Source of the DNA: Aedes albopictus
Taxonomy: Eukaryota > Arthropoda > Insecta > Diptera > Culicidae
NCBI RefSeq assembly: GCF_035046485.1
Contig: NC_085138.1
Span: forward strand, 426,919,265 to 426,983,264
Direction: 5' to 3'
Length of the DNA stretch: 64,000 nucleotides
In this document: positions 42,965 to 55,673 of the stretch, piece by piece
Layout of the letters: the number at the start of each line of letters is the position of its first letter
How positions within the stretch are numbered: position 1 is the first letter of the stretch
Made by a program: the position numbers and the translations under genes
The notes under the pieces: generated by a model
What the model was told of the DNA's origin: nothing
The model's database searches: none
The model's input: only the letters and a program-made list of their open reading frames with translations

Positions 42965-45135
42965 TTCAACATCTTTCCATCTGTTCATCTCTTCATATCT
43001 TCATATCTTCATCACTTCATCTCTTCATTTCTCCATCTCTCTAACTCTTCATTTCATCTCGCCATCTATTCATCTTTCCAGCTCTTTATCTTTCCATCTC
43101 TCTCCATCTCCCATCTCTCTATTTTTCTATCTCTCTATCTCCCCATCTTTTAATCTTTCATCTTTTCATCTCCTCATCTATTCATCTCTTCATCTCTTCA
43201 TCTCTTCATCTCTTCATCTCTTCATCTCTTCATCTCTTCATCTCTTCATCTCTTCATCTCTTCATCTCTTCATCTCTTCATCTCTTCATCTCTTCATCTC
43301 TTCATCTCTTCATCTCTTCATCTCTTCATCTCTTCATCTCTTCATCTCTTCATCTCTTCATCTCTTCATCTCTTCATCTCTTCATCTCTTCATCTCTTCA
43401 TCTCTTCATCTCTTCATCTCTTCATCTCTTCATCTCTTCATCTCTTCATCTCTTCATCTCTTCATCTCTTCATCTCTTCATCTCTTCATCTCTTCATCTC
43501 TTCATCTCTTCATCTCTTCATCTCTTCATCTCTTCATCTCTTCATCTCTTCATCTCTTCATCTCTTCATCTCTTCATCTCTTCATCTCTTCATCTCTTCA
43601 TCTCTTCATCTCTTCATCTCTTCATCTCTTCATCTCTTCATCTCTTCATCTCTTCATCTCTTCATCTCTTCATCTCTTCATCTCTTCATCTCTTCATCTC
43701 TTCATCTCTTCATCTCTTCATCTCTTCATCTCTTCATCTCTTCATCTCTTCATCTCTTCATCTCTTCATCTCTTCATCTCTTCATCTCTTCATCTCTTCA
43801 TCTCTTCATCTCTTCATCTCTTCATCTCTTCATCTCTTCATCTCTTCATCTCTTCATCTCTTCATCTCTTCATCTCTTCATCTCTTCATCTCTTCATCTC
43901 TTCATCTCTTCATCTCTTCATCTCTTCATCTCTTCATCTCTTCATCTCTTCATCTCTTCATCTCTTCATCTCTTCATCTCTTCATCTCTTCATCTCTTCA
44001 TCTCTTCATCTCTTCATCTCTTCATCTCTTCATCTCTTCATCTCTTCATCTCTTCATCTCTTCATCTCTTCATCTCTTCATCTCTTCATCTCTTCATCTC
44101 TTCATCTCTTCATCTCTTCATCTCTTCATCTCTTCATCTCTTCATCTCTTCATCTCTTCATCTCTTCATCTCTTCATCTCTTCATCTCTTCATCTCTTCA
44201 TCTCTTCATCTCTTCATCTCTTCATCTCTTCATCTCTTCATCTCTTCATCTCTTCATCTCTTCATCTCTTCATCTCTTCATCTCTTCATCTCTTCATCTC
44301 TTCATCTCTTCATCTCTTCATCTCTTCATCTCTTCATCTCTTCATCTCTTCATCTCTTCATCTCTTCATCTCTTCATCTCTTCATCTCTTCATCTCTTCA
44401 TCTCTTCATCTCTTCATCTCTTCATCTCTTCATCTCTTCATCTCTTCATCTCTTCATCTCTTCATCTCTTCATCTCTTCATCTCTTCATCTCTTCATCTC
44501 TTCATCTCTTCATCTCTTCATCTCTTCATCTCTTCATCTCTTCATCTCTTCATCTCTTCATCTCTTCATCTCTTCATCTCTTCATCTCTTCATCTCTTCA
44601 TCTCTTCATCTCTTCATCTCTTCATCTCTTCATCTCTTCATCTCTTCATCTCTTCATCTCTTCATCTCTTCATCTCTTCATCTCTTCATCTCTTCATCTC
44701 TTCATCTCTTCATCTCTTCATCTCTTCATCTCTTCATCTCTTCATCTCTTCATCTCTTCATCTCTTCATCTCTTCATCTCTTCATCTCTTCATCTCTTCA
44801 TCTCTTCATCTCTTCATCTCTTCATCTCTTCATCTCTTCATCTCTTCATCTCTTCATCTCTTCATCTCTTCATCTCTTCATCTCTTCATCTCTTCATCTC
44901 TTCATCTCTTCATCTCTTCATCTCTCCATCTTTCCACCTTTCCGTTTGTCCATCTCTCCATATCTCCATTTCTTATCCACTCCATCTATTAATCTCTCCA
45001 TCCCTTCATCACTTCATCTCTTCATCTATCCATCTTTTCAACTCTTCATCTCTGAAAATCTCCATCCCTAAATATCTCCATATCTCTTCATCTTTTCATC
45101 TTATCTATTCATCTCATCTGTTCATCTCTCCATTC
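42965..45135. repeat. Microsatellite array, 8-bp unit TCTTCATC, core about 218 perfect copies
   Basis: From about 43181 to 44924 the unit repeats with no variant noticed over about 1.74 kb. The margins (42965-43180 and 44925-45135) carry decayed units such as TCTCCATC and TTTCCATC. An open frame of 716 codons spans the array and encodes an 8-residue repeat; it is judged an artefact of the unit lacking stops in this direction. Confidence 0.97.
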
Positions 45136-45292
45136 AGCGGTATATTCTCTGTATGCTGTCTCTTCCTATTCTCCGTCTGTTCTTTGACTGTTATCTGTCT
45201 GTTTTCTATCTGTTTTCTGTTTGTTCTGTGTTTATTTTCTATCAGTTGTCTGTTTGCTCTCTATCTCCACAAACTCTATCTGTTCTGTTCGT

Positions 45293-45872
45293 TCTCTCTA
45301 TTCTGTCTGTTCTATCTGTTCTGTCTGTTCTGTCTGTTCTGTCTGTTCTGTCTGTTCTGTCTGTTCTGTCTGTTCTGTCTGTTCTGTCTGTTCTGTCTGT
45401 TCTGTCTGTTCTGTCTGTTCTGTCTGTTCTGTCTGTTCTGTCTGTTCTGTCTGTTCTGTCTGTTCTGTCTGTTCTGTCTGTTCTGTCTGTTCTGTCTGTT
45501 CTGTCTGTTCTGTCTGTTCTGTCTGTTCTGTCTGTTCTGTCTGTTCTGTCTGTTCTGTCTGTTCTGTCTGTTCTGTCTGTTCTGTCTGTTCTGTCTGTTC
45601 TGTCTGTTCTGTCTGTTCTGTCTGTTCTGTCTGTTCTGTCTGTTCTGTCTGTTCTGTCTGTTCTGTCTGTTCTGTCTGTTCTGTCTGTTCTGTCTGTTCT
45701 GTCTGTTCTGTCTGTTCTGTCTGTTCTGTCTGTTCTGTCTGTTCTGTCTGTTCTGTCTGTTCTGTCTGTTCTGTCTGTTCTGTCTGCTCTGTCTGCTCTG
45801 TCTGTTCTGTCTGTTCTGTCTGTTCTGTCTGTTCTGTCTGTTCTATCTGTTCTGTATGTTCTGTTTATTCTG
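45293..45872. repeat. Minisatellite array, 9-bp unit CTGTTCTGT, about 60 copies
   Basis: Core from about 45317 to 45842, almost perfect, with two adjacent CTGCTCTGT variants near 45783. As 9 is a multiple of 3 and the unit has no stop, all three plus-strand frames stay open; none is a gene. Confidence 0.96.
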
Positions 45873-47266
45873 TCAGGTCTTTCTTAGAAAAAGTTGAGAA
45901 ACCCTGCACCAAGCCATTACTATCCAGTACAACACTGTTCTTCTTCCGGAGCGCCCCAGGCAAAACGCAACAATTCTCCTTCACTTCATCTTCACCATGT
46001 TTACATTCACTGTTATGCATCTTTAATGCTGTTAATGATATAAGCGATCGTAAATGCATAATTTATTGCAAGCTTTATTGAGCACCAGGACTAGTGGTGG
46101 TGGCACAGCACGAATAGAGGGGTTTGCAGGAATGGTGACAACAATACGGATTCGACGGGACGCTTTTTTTGTTGCCGTTAACTTTGCGTTTGCTTCGGAA
46201 ACTGGCGAGTCATTGTCTTGCGGTGCCAACTTTGTGCTGCGTTTTACGACTTGGTGAATGTGCTGCGGTTCATTTTTATTGTAGTACTTAAAAAGTTGGT
46301 ACCTTTTGTGCTTATTTCTTTGTTTATGTTCTATGAAGTTGAAACTGTGAATACTGGAGTGATTTCCACTTTTGAGCCGTTTAGTACAACTTCTTTGATT
46401 TGATGAGGACTTCTTTGATTTGTGTTACAAATCACGCGAGAAACCTATATATTCACTGGTTTACATTTAAACAATCCGAATCTACTTTCATCGGTGAATG
46501 CACTACTGGGTGTATCATACTGTACCTCACTTCCTAGCGATTTTACAGTATGTCATCTGTCCCCACACCAGTAAATCACTTAAAGAAGACAGCCCGACTA
46601 ACTGAAATCTCGGTCTTACCAGCAGGCGGCATTGGTAAACCAAGGCCACCGAGTGACATCGTGCGGTCCTGAGGCAGAAAGATAAATGCCGGAAACGTTT
46701 TGTACCGTGTGGGAACAGGGCAACACATCTCCTCCTACAGCAGCACCCAACAGAATGGTTTTCTCCCGAGAAGAAGCACCTCGGAGGCAATGCTTCAACC
46801 ATATTTCTTCATTGTCTGGCAAAAATTGCACTTTTAGCATTGGTTTATGGCTTCGTCTCGCTTTCGGTGCCATGACTCCACTTCGCAAGGTTTTCTTTCA
46901 TCTGTTTCCCACAAGCGTTGATATACTGAAGCGATTCATGTATGCAAAATAGCGTGGCTTCCTTTGCGCGGCCCCTTGAAAGCAGGCATGAAGAACCACA
47001 TCAATTCTCCCAAGAAACAGCTTCAACATCTTTACACGTACCACCTATGCTGGTCTAGGGTTACTTTGGTGGAAGGTTCAGAAACAGAATCAATTTTATT
47101 TACGCTTTGAGCGCCGTCGTTTCCGATATCGTTCATCTCGAGTCAATGTGCTGGTGAATATTACTCTCAGTCTGTACTCCAGCCCGATTGTAATGAAATA
47201 TCAAAATTCGTTTGAGGTCTCACGCCACGCAGTCTAGATGAATGAAAACTAGTTGTTATTAAGCAC
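45873..47266. other. No gene recognised
   Basis: Several frames of 60-90 codons exist on both strands around 46527-46952 but show no motif, and they overlap each other, so they are probably chance. Confidence 0.5.
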
Positions 47267-47300
47267 GGCGTTTCGACACTTTGGATGGTGCCTTCTTCAG
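47267..47300 (-). ncRNA. hammerhead-like motif, degraded
   Basis: On the minus strand: CTGAAGA (47300-47294), stem II GGCAC with GTGTC around CATCCAAA, GAAAC, then GCC instead of GTC. The same CTGAAGAAG...GAAAC layout as 13500-13532. Stem I is not convincing. Confidence 0.35.
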
Positions 47301-48710
47301 GGGAAAGATATGTTTCATTAGTCGTTAGTCGTTACTCCTGCATCAAGTCAAATTCTATAGTTCTTGCCATTCCTTTTCGATCGAAAAATTGTAGTCGTCA
47401 ATAAAATTATACGCTTCCGGTCTGAGAAATAAAGATTTGCTAGCCAACCAGCACGTTGTCGATCAAAAAAAGGAAGGGTCATTCTTGTATTGTTTTGAAA
47501 ACATCCACAATTGTAATTCTTCTTAAAATATCCCGAAAACTCTCCATCATTACCTCCAAGGGACACTGCCAAATGATCCTTTGGGTATTCTTTGAGAATT
47601 TATTTAAAATAATCTGGAAGGTTTACCGAGAGAAGATTCTCGCTGAATTTCTTAAGATTTCCTTCAAAATGCATCCCTGTCCATTGATTTCTTTGAAAAT
47701 TTTGCAAGGGATTCCTCGAGACATTCTTTCGGAAATTCCCTTAGAAATTTTCCCCGCAAGTTCTTTGGGAGTTTCTCAAGAAATGTCTCAAAAGATTATT
47801 CTTGAAACTGATTAACGGGAATTCCTTGAGGGGTTTTGTAGGAAATTCATTCAAGGTTTGCTGCATAGGTTCATGTTTATATTCTTTCAAGTATTTTGTC
47901 AAATATTTCTGGAAGAGTTCCTCCAGAAATTTTGTCAGATTTTTTTTCCATGGGTTTTCTCCGAAAACTCTACGAAACATCTACGAATTTCTCCAGGGAT
48001 TTTTGCAGAAATTCCTCCAAGCGTTTCTTTTAAAGATGCAACTCAAAGATTCCTTCAGTTTTTTTTACGAAATTTGGATTTTTGTTTTCAAGAAGCTTTC
48101 TCAGCAACTATCTAATTTTTGAACAAATATAAGAAATTCTAGAGAAAATTTCCGAAGAATTTATCGATTGAATCCCCAAAAGAATTGCTTAAGTATATCC
48201 TGATGAAGTTTCAGAAGGAACCAATAAAAATCTACCTGAAAGAGTTCTTGGACAGAGAATATCTGAAAAAAGTCCTGGAGTAATTTCTAAAAGAATTCCT
48301 GGAAGAATTTATTATAATATTAAAAAAAAGCCAGAGAAATTTCTTTAGGAACCCTTGTAAGAAAGTTCTGAAGGAATCTCTGGATGAATTTAGGAAGAAA
48401 TCCAAAGAAACTTTGATTGGACTTAGAATCCTTGGACAAATTAAAGAAGGATCTCATTAGGAAGTTGCGCAGGAATCTCAAAATCTTCTAAACAAATCCC
48501 TGGAAGAATTTCTGGAGGAGTCTGTGGAAGATTTTTCAAGAAATTCTTGAAGAAATTTCCGGAGGAATCTTTGATTTTCTTTAAGAATCGCCAAATGCAT
48601 TACTGAAGGAATCCACGGATGATATCCTGAAAAAATTCTGCACGGATTCTTAAAAAATCTATGGAGAATGTTCACGGAAGCCTTCCTAGAGTTTTTTTTT
48701 TGGAAAAATT
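47301..48710. repeat. Degenerate AATTCC-type repeat region (from about 47480)
   Basis: From about 47480 the sequence is dominated by words such as GAAATTCCT, TCCAGGGAT and AGGAATTTCT on either strand. Open frames of 80-120 codons follow this repeat. No gene seen. Confidence 0.6.
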
Positions 48711-49199
48711 GAATCCATTATTGGGTGATTCAATAACAAACAACAAGTTTTTATTTTAGGGGCGCAACAATATCGGTTGAATCAAAGAAGTGATATTCTT
48801 ATACCTGGGAAAATGGAAGAAAAATTTCAAATTTCCCATTACATAAAAGATCTTTCTTGCATACGAAACACCACATAAGAGATTTGCTTATATTTGGGAA
48901 AGCGAAAAAAAAGAATTTAATCACTGTAAATTTTACATAGGGTGAATGTAGGTGTTATTGTCAGGTTTGTTTTCTTCACCATTTGTCGGCCAAATTGCCT
49001 GAAACTCAGTCGTATCATTCAGTATGGTTGGAAAAAAATTGGGGCCAACTTTTTGATGAACAGGGTAAAAAACATGACGAAGAGAACAAAACTGCTGAAA
49101 ATACATAAGTCCCTCGATATGAGGATTTCCCATAACCCAAGTTTCATATATGTATTAAGCGTTCCTCTGTCTCTTAATGAGATTGCGAAAAATCCTCTA
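48711..49199. other. No gene recognised
   Basis: AT-rich. The right part (from about 49130) may be the worn edge of the LINE fragment that follows. Confidence 0.45.
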
Positions 49200-49930
49200 T
49201 TTGCCTTTTTTTCTGAATTGAGAAGTGTTATTTGTCGATACCCTTTCAAAAATAGAGAACTAATAAGACCATCCAACCAACTAGCAGGAAATTCTACCTC
49301 TTCCCATATTTTTAATATAATACTGTGTAAAACTTCACACAGCTGCTCACTACCGTGCTTGGGAAGCTCGATCGGAAGTTTGTCCTTCCCAGCAGTCTTG
49401 TTTTTCTTCAGCTCTCTAATGGTTACCTTAACCTAGTTTAGCGTTGGAGGACACACAACCTGTCCGTCCATCGACAATTCGAATTCTGTCTGTTTCTATT
49501 GCATCCCCATCATTCAACAATTCCTAGAAGTGCGCTTCCCACCTGGCAGCCACCATTGATTGTTTTATCTGACAGTAAGTTTCCATTTCGGTCATTGCAT
49601 ATGACGGGAGAAGGCGCTGTTTTTCTCCGCAAGCCATTGACAGTATCGTTAAACCTTCGCATATCATTCTGTTCCATACTCTCTTGCATATTTTCCTCGT
49701 GCTCCATTTTCTTTTTGTGATGGATTCGTTCTCGGCTACTCTTGCTCGTATATTTTTCGCGTACAAAGTAGGTGCTATTAATGGCTATCTTACTGGTAGC
49801 AGCATAGTTAACTAATCTCAGGCCTTTGTCGTTTGTGACAGAGTGATGATTAGCCGGAGAAAGTCCTCTCTTCCGACCGTCTCGTTGGCAATACGGACTA
49901 CAATCTTGACGTCGTATTTTAGGAATTCTT
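49200..49930 (-). pseudogene. RTE-type LINE fragment, heavily decayed
   Basis: On the minus strand, in order: endonuclease piece GLRLVNYAATSKIAINSTYF (about 49840-49780), linker ICNDRNGNLLSDKTINGG (about 49600-49550), and RT start IRELKKNKTAGKDKLPIELP with HGSEQLCEVLHSII (about 49430-49310), then GYRQITLLNS. Several frameshifts and a deletion between endonuclease and linker. Same order as the copy at 62041-64000. Confidence 0.75.
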
Positions 49931-52011
49931 GATAGGTTATAGGTTTGTGAAGATATTTGTAAAACGCATCCTTCGCCTCCTCAGTTTTATCGTTGGTCGG
50001 CGCAAAGATATTGCTCCGGCTATTTTCAGCGATTCCTCCAGGAATTGCACCAGATATTCCTCCAGGAATTGCTTCAGGGATTCCACCAGGAATTCCCCAG
50101 GAGTTCTTCCAGGAGCTTCTCCTGGGATTGCTTTAGGATTTTTTCCTCGGATTCCTTCAGAAATGCACGCAGGCATTCCTCCAGGATTTCATCCAGGAAT
50201 TTCTCCAAGGTCTCCTCGAGGAATTTCTCCAGGAATTTCTCCAGAGATTTCTTCAATAACTCTTCCAGGATTTACTATAGGAATACTTTCAAAATTTTTT
50301 TTCAGGAATTCCTCCAAGAATTCTTGCAGATTTTTCTCCAGAAATTGCTGCGTGGGTTTCTCCAGGAAGTTCTTCAGGGATTTCTCCACTAATTTCTCCA
50401 AGAATTCCCCCAGAGATTTCTTCTAAGAATTTTCGAGGATTTCTCCAGAAATTTCTCTAGAATTTTTTCCAGACATTTCTCAGGGGATTTTTACAGAAAT
50501 TTCTCCCTGAGTTCCTCTAGAGTTTCCCTCAGAAATTCATTCAGTAATTTTGGCAAAAATTTCTTCAAAGATTCTTCCAAGAACTTCTTCAAGGATTCCT
50601 GCACAAATTCTCGAAGGAAAACCTCCAGGAATTTCTCCTGGAATTACCTCAAGAATTTCTTTAGGAATTCGTCCAGTATTTCTCAAGGATTTGATCCAGG
50701 AATTGCTCCTGGACATCCTTCAGAAATCATGTTAGCAATTTCTCCAGGATTTTTTTTAGAAATTCTTCCAGGAAGTTCTCCAGGAATGCCTTCAGGAAAA
50801 GTTCAGGGATTCCACCAGGCAGTTTTTTAGAAATTTCTCCTGAGATCATTTCAGGGATTCCTCCAGGGATTTCTCCTTGAATTTCCCCAGGAATTTTCCC
50901 AGGGATTCCTCCATGAAATTCTCCAGAAGTTCCTCCAAGGATTCTTCCAGTAAATCCTCTAGTGGTTTCTTCAGAAATTCTTCCAGGAAAATCTCCAGAA
51001 ATACCTTCAGTATTTTTTAGAAATTCTTCCAGGTATTCCTCCAGGAAAATCACGGGAATACCTCTAGGAATTCTTCTATGCATTCCTCCAGGATTATATC
51101 CAGGAATTTCTCCAGGAACTCCTCCAGAAATTCCTCCAGGAATTACCCCAGGACATCCTTCATAAATTTTGTTAGCAATTCCTCTAGGGATTTTTTCAGG
51201 CATATCTCCAGGAATATCTCCTGAGAATCCACCAGGAATCTCTTCACGAATTTCTCCAGAGATTTTTGCATGAATTTCTCCAGAGTTCTCCCATGGATTC
51301 CTCCAGGAAATCCTCCAAAAGTTTCTCCGAGGATTCTTTCAGGAAATCCTCTAAGGATTTATTCAGAAATTCTTCCAGGACGAGATCTTCCTGGAACACC
51401 TTAAGGAATTTTTCAGGGATTCCCCAAGATATTCCTTTAGGGATTTCTCTACAAATTTCTTCGAAGATTCCCGCGGGGATTTTTTCAGAAATTCTATCGA
51501 GGATTTCTCCAGGAATTCCTCCAGAAATTCCGATCCAGGAATTTCCTAAGGGATTTTTCAGATATAGAAATCTCCAAGAATTTCTCTGGAGATTGCTCTA
51601 GAAATTCATCCAGTAATTCTTCCAAAAAAATCTCCAGAGATTCGTCCAGCAATTCTCGCAGGAATACCTTTGGGAATTCTTCCAGGATTTTATCCAAGAA
51701 TTCCTGAAGAAAATACCACAGTTTTTTTTTTAGGAATTCCTCCAGGAAATTCTCTAGGAATTGTTCCTGAACATCCTTCAGAAATTATGTCAGCAATTTC
51801 TCCAGAAATTTCTTTAGAAAATCCTTAAGATATTTCAGGAATTTGTCCAGCAATTCCTCCCAGAGTTCATCTTGAGGTTTCTTTAGTAATTTTTCCAGGG
51901 ATTGCTCCAAGAATTCATCCAAGAAATTTCTCAGGATTTCCTGTTGGGTTTTATTCAATAATTCTTCCTAGAACTACGTCTGGAATTTGTTCTAAACTAT
52001 CTCCAGGAATC
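49931..52011. repeat. 12-nt-periodic array, CCAGGAATTYCT unit, about 2 kb
   Basis: Units such as CCAGGAATTTCT and CCTCCAGGAATT recur with 12- to 15-nt spacing. The unit core TTCCTCCAGGAA is nearly palindromic. On the plus strand it gives PGIS-like and on the minus strand EFLE/PGEI-like peptide repeats; these are not considered proteins. The array ends at a LINE fragment. Confidence 0.88.
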
Positions 52012-52098
52012 TCAACAGGTAAAGTACGTTGGAGTTATTCTTGATTCCAAGCTTTCCTGGACACCTCACATTGAGTTCAGAATCAAGAAAACTTGTAG
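52012..52098 (+). pseudogene. Short LINE ORF2 fragment
   Basis: 87 bp nearly identical to 32389-32475 of the LOA/I-type LINE (VKYVGVILDSKLSW segment), ending at AAGAAAACTTGTAGG. Isolated piece directly after the 12-nt array. Confidence 0.85.
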
Positions 52099-55000
52099 GC
52101 CTTTAACATAACATAATGCCGGCGTACCTGTCAAAATTTGGAACAAACTTGCATCGTACAAAGATTCCAAAAAACCCCTAACACATCTTCCCACTCGGAT
52201 AACGAAGAGCTCCTAGCAAGTTCCAGTTTATTGCCGATATGAGAGAACACTATTTCTCCGACCCCGTCGCCACCGTCTGAGACTCATTGTGCACCATTTG
52301 CGCTTGATTTACGGCGACGGATTTTTACAAGGGTCCCCAACCACTCGTGCACCGTGAAAAATCAATTACACGAACATTTCCACCGATTCGACGGGGCACT
52401 TCTCGAGCGTCGAAACCGAATTTACATAAAAATCAAATAACCCAAATGTGGCACCAACCGATCCCTAGTCTCTTTTTTCCTTTTTTTGGAAGACGACCAA
52501 CAAGACTCATTCGTAACCGAAATTCCCCCGGTCCCGGTGTGTGTGGTGTTCGCAGTTTGTAACTCTTGTTGGCACGCGTTTTTTTCGCTTTCCTAGTAGG
52601 GGAACAAAGCCCAAAATGCCAAGATGGGGTAAAATGGCCCAACTCATAAAATCATTCCTGAATGGGGCTTGATCATTACTATAGGTGAATGTTGTGAAGC
52701 TATGTTTGCATCGAACATTCTTCTAGAAGCTAGGCCACCAAACCCACGAAAAATCTTTTGATTTCCCAATGAAAATTGGCAACTTCCGGTTTTTCGTGCT
52801 TGCAATTAAGGTTTTCTGGTGATTTTATTACCAACTAGATTGAGGCACGCATGGAGACGCATGGTTGTTGATGTCTACGTTTTCCATGTTAGGGGTCATT
52901 CAAATATTACGATCATCGTTTTGCGGGGAGGGGGGTAACACTCCTTTTATTGAGTATACGAAAAAAGCGGGACGGAGGGGGGAAAGGAGTCGGAAATGCC
53001 CGAAAACTGATGGACGTAATTTTTTAATGTTTTCATGAAGTGGCATCTTACCCCATGGCAGATGGTCGTTTTGCACCACTTCCGTTTTACGAATCAGTTT
53101 TTAAAATCGCTAAAAATCGATGAAAATGCAATAGTTTAGTGAATAGTTTTACTGAAGTATCGAGCAAATATTGTCTAGTTACTGTTACCACTTTGAAAGC
53201 CTAACAAATGAGGCTAATTATCATTGAAAACGATGAAAGTTTGAAAAATGGCATTTTACCCCACTTGACCCTACGTACAATTATTGTCGCACTGCTCAAT
53301 CTCTCCTCAGTCCTCACTGAGGCTCACAGGGTGGATCAGCTTTCGAAAAATAAACATCATATCGATGTGTTCAACAAGCAAATATCCGCCACTTGAGACC
53401 TGGCTTCGGCAGAGGGATAATCGAAAAATAACACTGATCCCTTTTCTTTGGCATCGTGCCGTCGCCGCCGTCGTTCATAGGGAGCAACAGCCGAGCTGCG
53501 ACGACGGCGAGGTTCCTTAGGGAGCGAAGCCAGAGAAAATCGAAAATAAATACCTTTTGGCAATAATAAATATCGAGAGAAGTCTCCGAGGGGACCAAAG
53601 GACATTCGTTACCACTACTGTTGCTATTTCGGGGGGTGAAACAACTCTCGCGCAGTTTATCCAATTTTTGCTTTGAAAGCAAAATTTCAAACGACGAGCA
53701 GATTGCGAGAAGGGGACGCGTCGAATGTAATATACCTGCTTGCTTCGACGAAGCTAGTTTGGCGAAGCGAGCACCCCTCGCAAATAAATTGAATCGTTTA
53801 CGCACCCTACCCTTCTCGACCGTACTTTGTGTCTTGTGTGTGTGTTTACAAGTGAAAATAATGTTTCCTTTTCTCGCTTTTCGGTGCTGAGATTGTTTGG
53901 ATCCCAGTCAGTCAACACAATTATGAGGATAAATAAATTATCGCAATTTCTGATTCATCGAGATTTGCTGGGAGGAAACCTTGGCAATTAGGTGCGCGAA
54001 GAACTGTTCGTGCTGTTTCGATAAGATGAGGTTAAGTGATGTCAGTACCTATTGGTGTTTATGTGAATGTTTATAATAGTTTTTACGAAGAGTTTTGCCT
54101 TACTCAAATTCATAACTAAAGTTGTCCCAGACAATGACCAACAATCAGTTGAAGACTTTTTGGAGTGTTTGAAAGCATCTGTACACTGCAAAAAATCCAC
54201 TATTTTTTATTGGCAAAAATCTTGGATTTGTTTCACAAACTTTATATGTGCACCCTAACACGTTCTCCATTTTAGATTATGTACTAATAAAAGCTATCTA
54301 AATAGAATCTATTTCATAGAACTTATAGGAATGTAGCAATGAATGCGTTGTTACCCAGACAACCAGGAATCGCATAAGGATGCACGCTGTACATCGTATA
54401 AAGTACTATTTTAAGTCACTATCACATATATGTACGGCTGAGGGACAATTTTCATCGCATATGATGTTATTTTTGAACTTACTGCGATGTATCTGGTAAA
54501 ATCATATAAGAGTGCAAATTAACTTTTATAATGCATGACTACATCGTAGTAGACGATATTCCGATGTTATGTTGCGACGAACTTTGCTTATTCGCAAGAG
54601 CGTTCGAGTGAACTCGCAAAGTGTCAATTGAATTCGCATAATTGCGTACTGCGATGATTATACGACTTCGCTTGGTGCTTTTCTAATTATGTCAGTTTAA
54701 CTCGCATTGATGTAAAAACTAAATCGCAAAAAGTGAAAATAAACTCACTCAAATGTACATACAAACTCGCATAAGCTAGAATCGTTAACGTTGGCATATT
54801 GCGATGTGATATGTGATAACAATGAAAGAGGTGCTGTTGGAGTGCCAAAAAGCTAAAAGAAAGTGAAAAGCCATCATTATGGTTACAAAACAAGTTACAA
54901 AGTCATCATTTTTGTTTTGTTAACTTTATAATTAACATTGGTGGTGCTAGCAAGAGAGGAGTAGTGATAACTGTGCGGGAAATCATCCTGCATCATTTTG

Positions 55001-55673
55001 ATTTCCAAAGAGCCTGCCGAACACGTACAGCGCACGGAAATCAAGTGCATTCCAACATGCACTGCGGTGAGTTAGAATGTCATGACATTTAATCAGTGTG
55101 TTTCATACGTAGTGTTTGGTGTAAAGTGTGAAGTGCGGCTCGATAACCCAAAGGTTATTAGTTCGATACTTAGGTGACAAGATTTTTTTATTTCGAATAT
55201 TTTAGGTCACATAAGGTGCTATATTACGTGCATACCGTACATGGCATAAGATATCACTTCAAGTCATATAGCGTCATTATTTTCCCGTCAATGCACGTAT
55301 AGCGCCTCCACTTTTGTACGCATAAGGCGCTTTTACTGCATCTTATGCGATGTAACTTTACCGCATAAAAGTACGTATAACTATCATTAAAAACGGCTAC
55401 GCAGTCTCGAAATTAGCAAACGATGTTTATTACTAACTAAACTGGTCGTTACTAACTAACTAATTTGGTCGTTTTTGGTCTTGTGTTTCGTCTAACTGTA
55501 ACTGTCCTGTCATTAATTTGTTGGTACATGACTTATTTTGCTTGTTATAACTTTCAACGGACATTTGCCACGTATTATGCAAATTGGTTGTCTCGGTACT
55601 AAGTAAACATGCAACACATGCAAAATTGCCAATTTATTTTTAATAAATGCAGCATTGCAGCATTCAGATAACT
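52099..55673. other. No gene recognised; possible MITE ends
   Basis: 52613-53275 is bounded by inverse-like words (GATGGGGTAAAATGG and CATTTTACCCCACTTG). 52900-52990 has the G-rich run of a MITE type. 53280-53900 is GC-richer with no clear exon. 54345-55400 holds many CGCATA words and CACTTTTG-type pieces, perhaps decayed foldback elements. Confidence 0.5.

Noticed and set aside
42921..45071. 716-codon open frame with 8-residue repeats
   Set aside because: It is the translation of a perfect 8-bp microsatellite whose unit lacks stops in this direction; no signal of a protein outside the repeat.
42965..45872. Possible CRISPR array
   Set aside because: Units of 8 and 9 bp without spacers in a eukaryotic context; plain micro/minisatellites.
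45153..46081. Three overlapping plus-strand open frames of 237-286 codons
   Set aside because: All read the same 9-bp minisatellite in different frames; a real gene would use one.
46527..46952. Overlapping frames of about 90 codons on both strands
   Set aside because: No recognisable domain, splice pattern or codon signal; mutually overlapping.
49929..51697. Several 60-165-codon frames with PGIS/PGEI or EFLE repeats on both strands
   Set aside because: Shadows of the 12-nt-periodic array.
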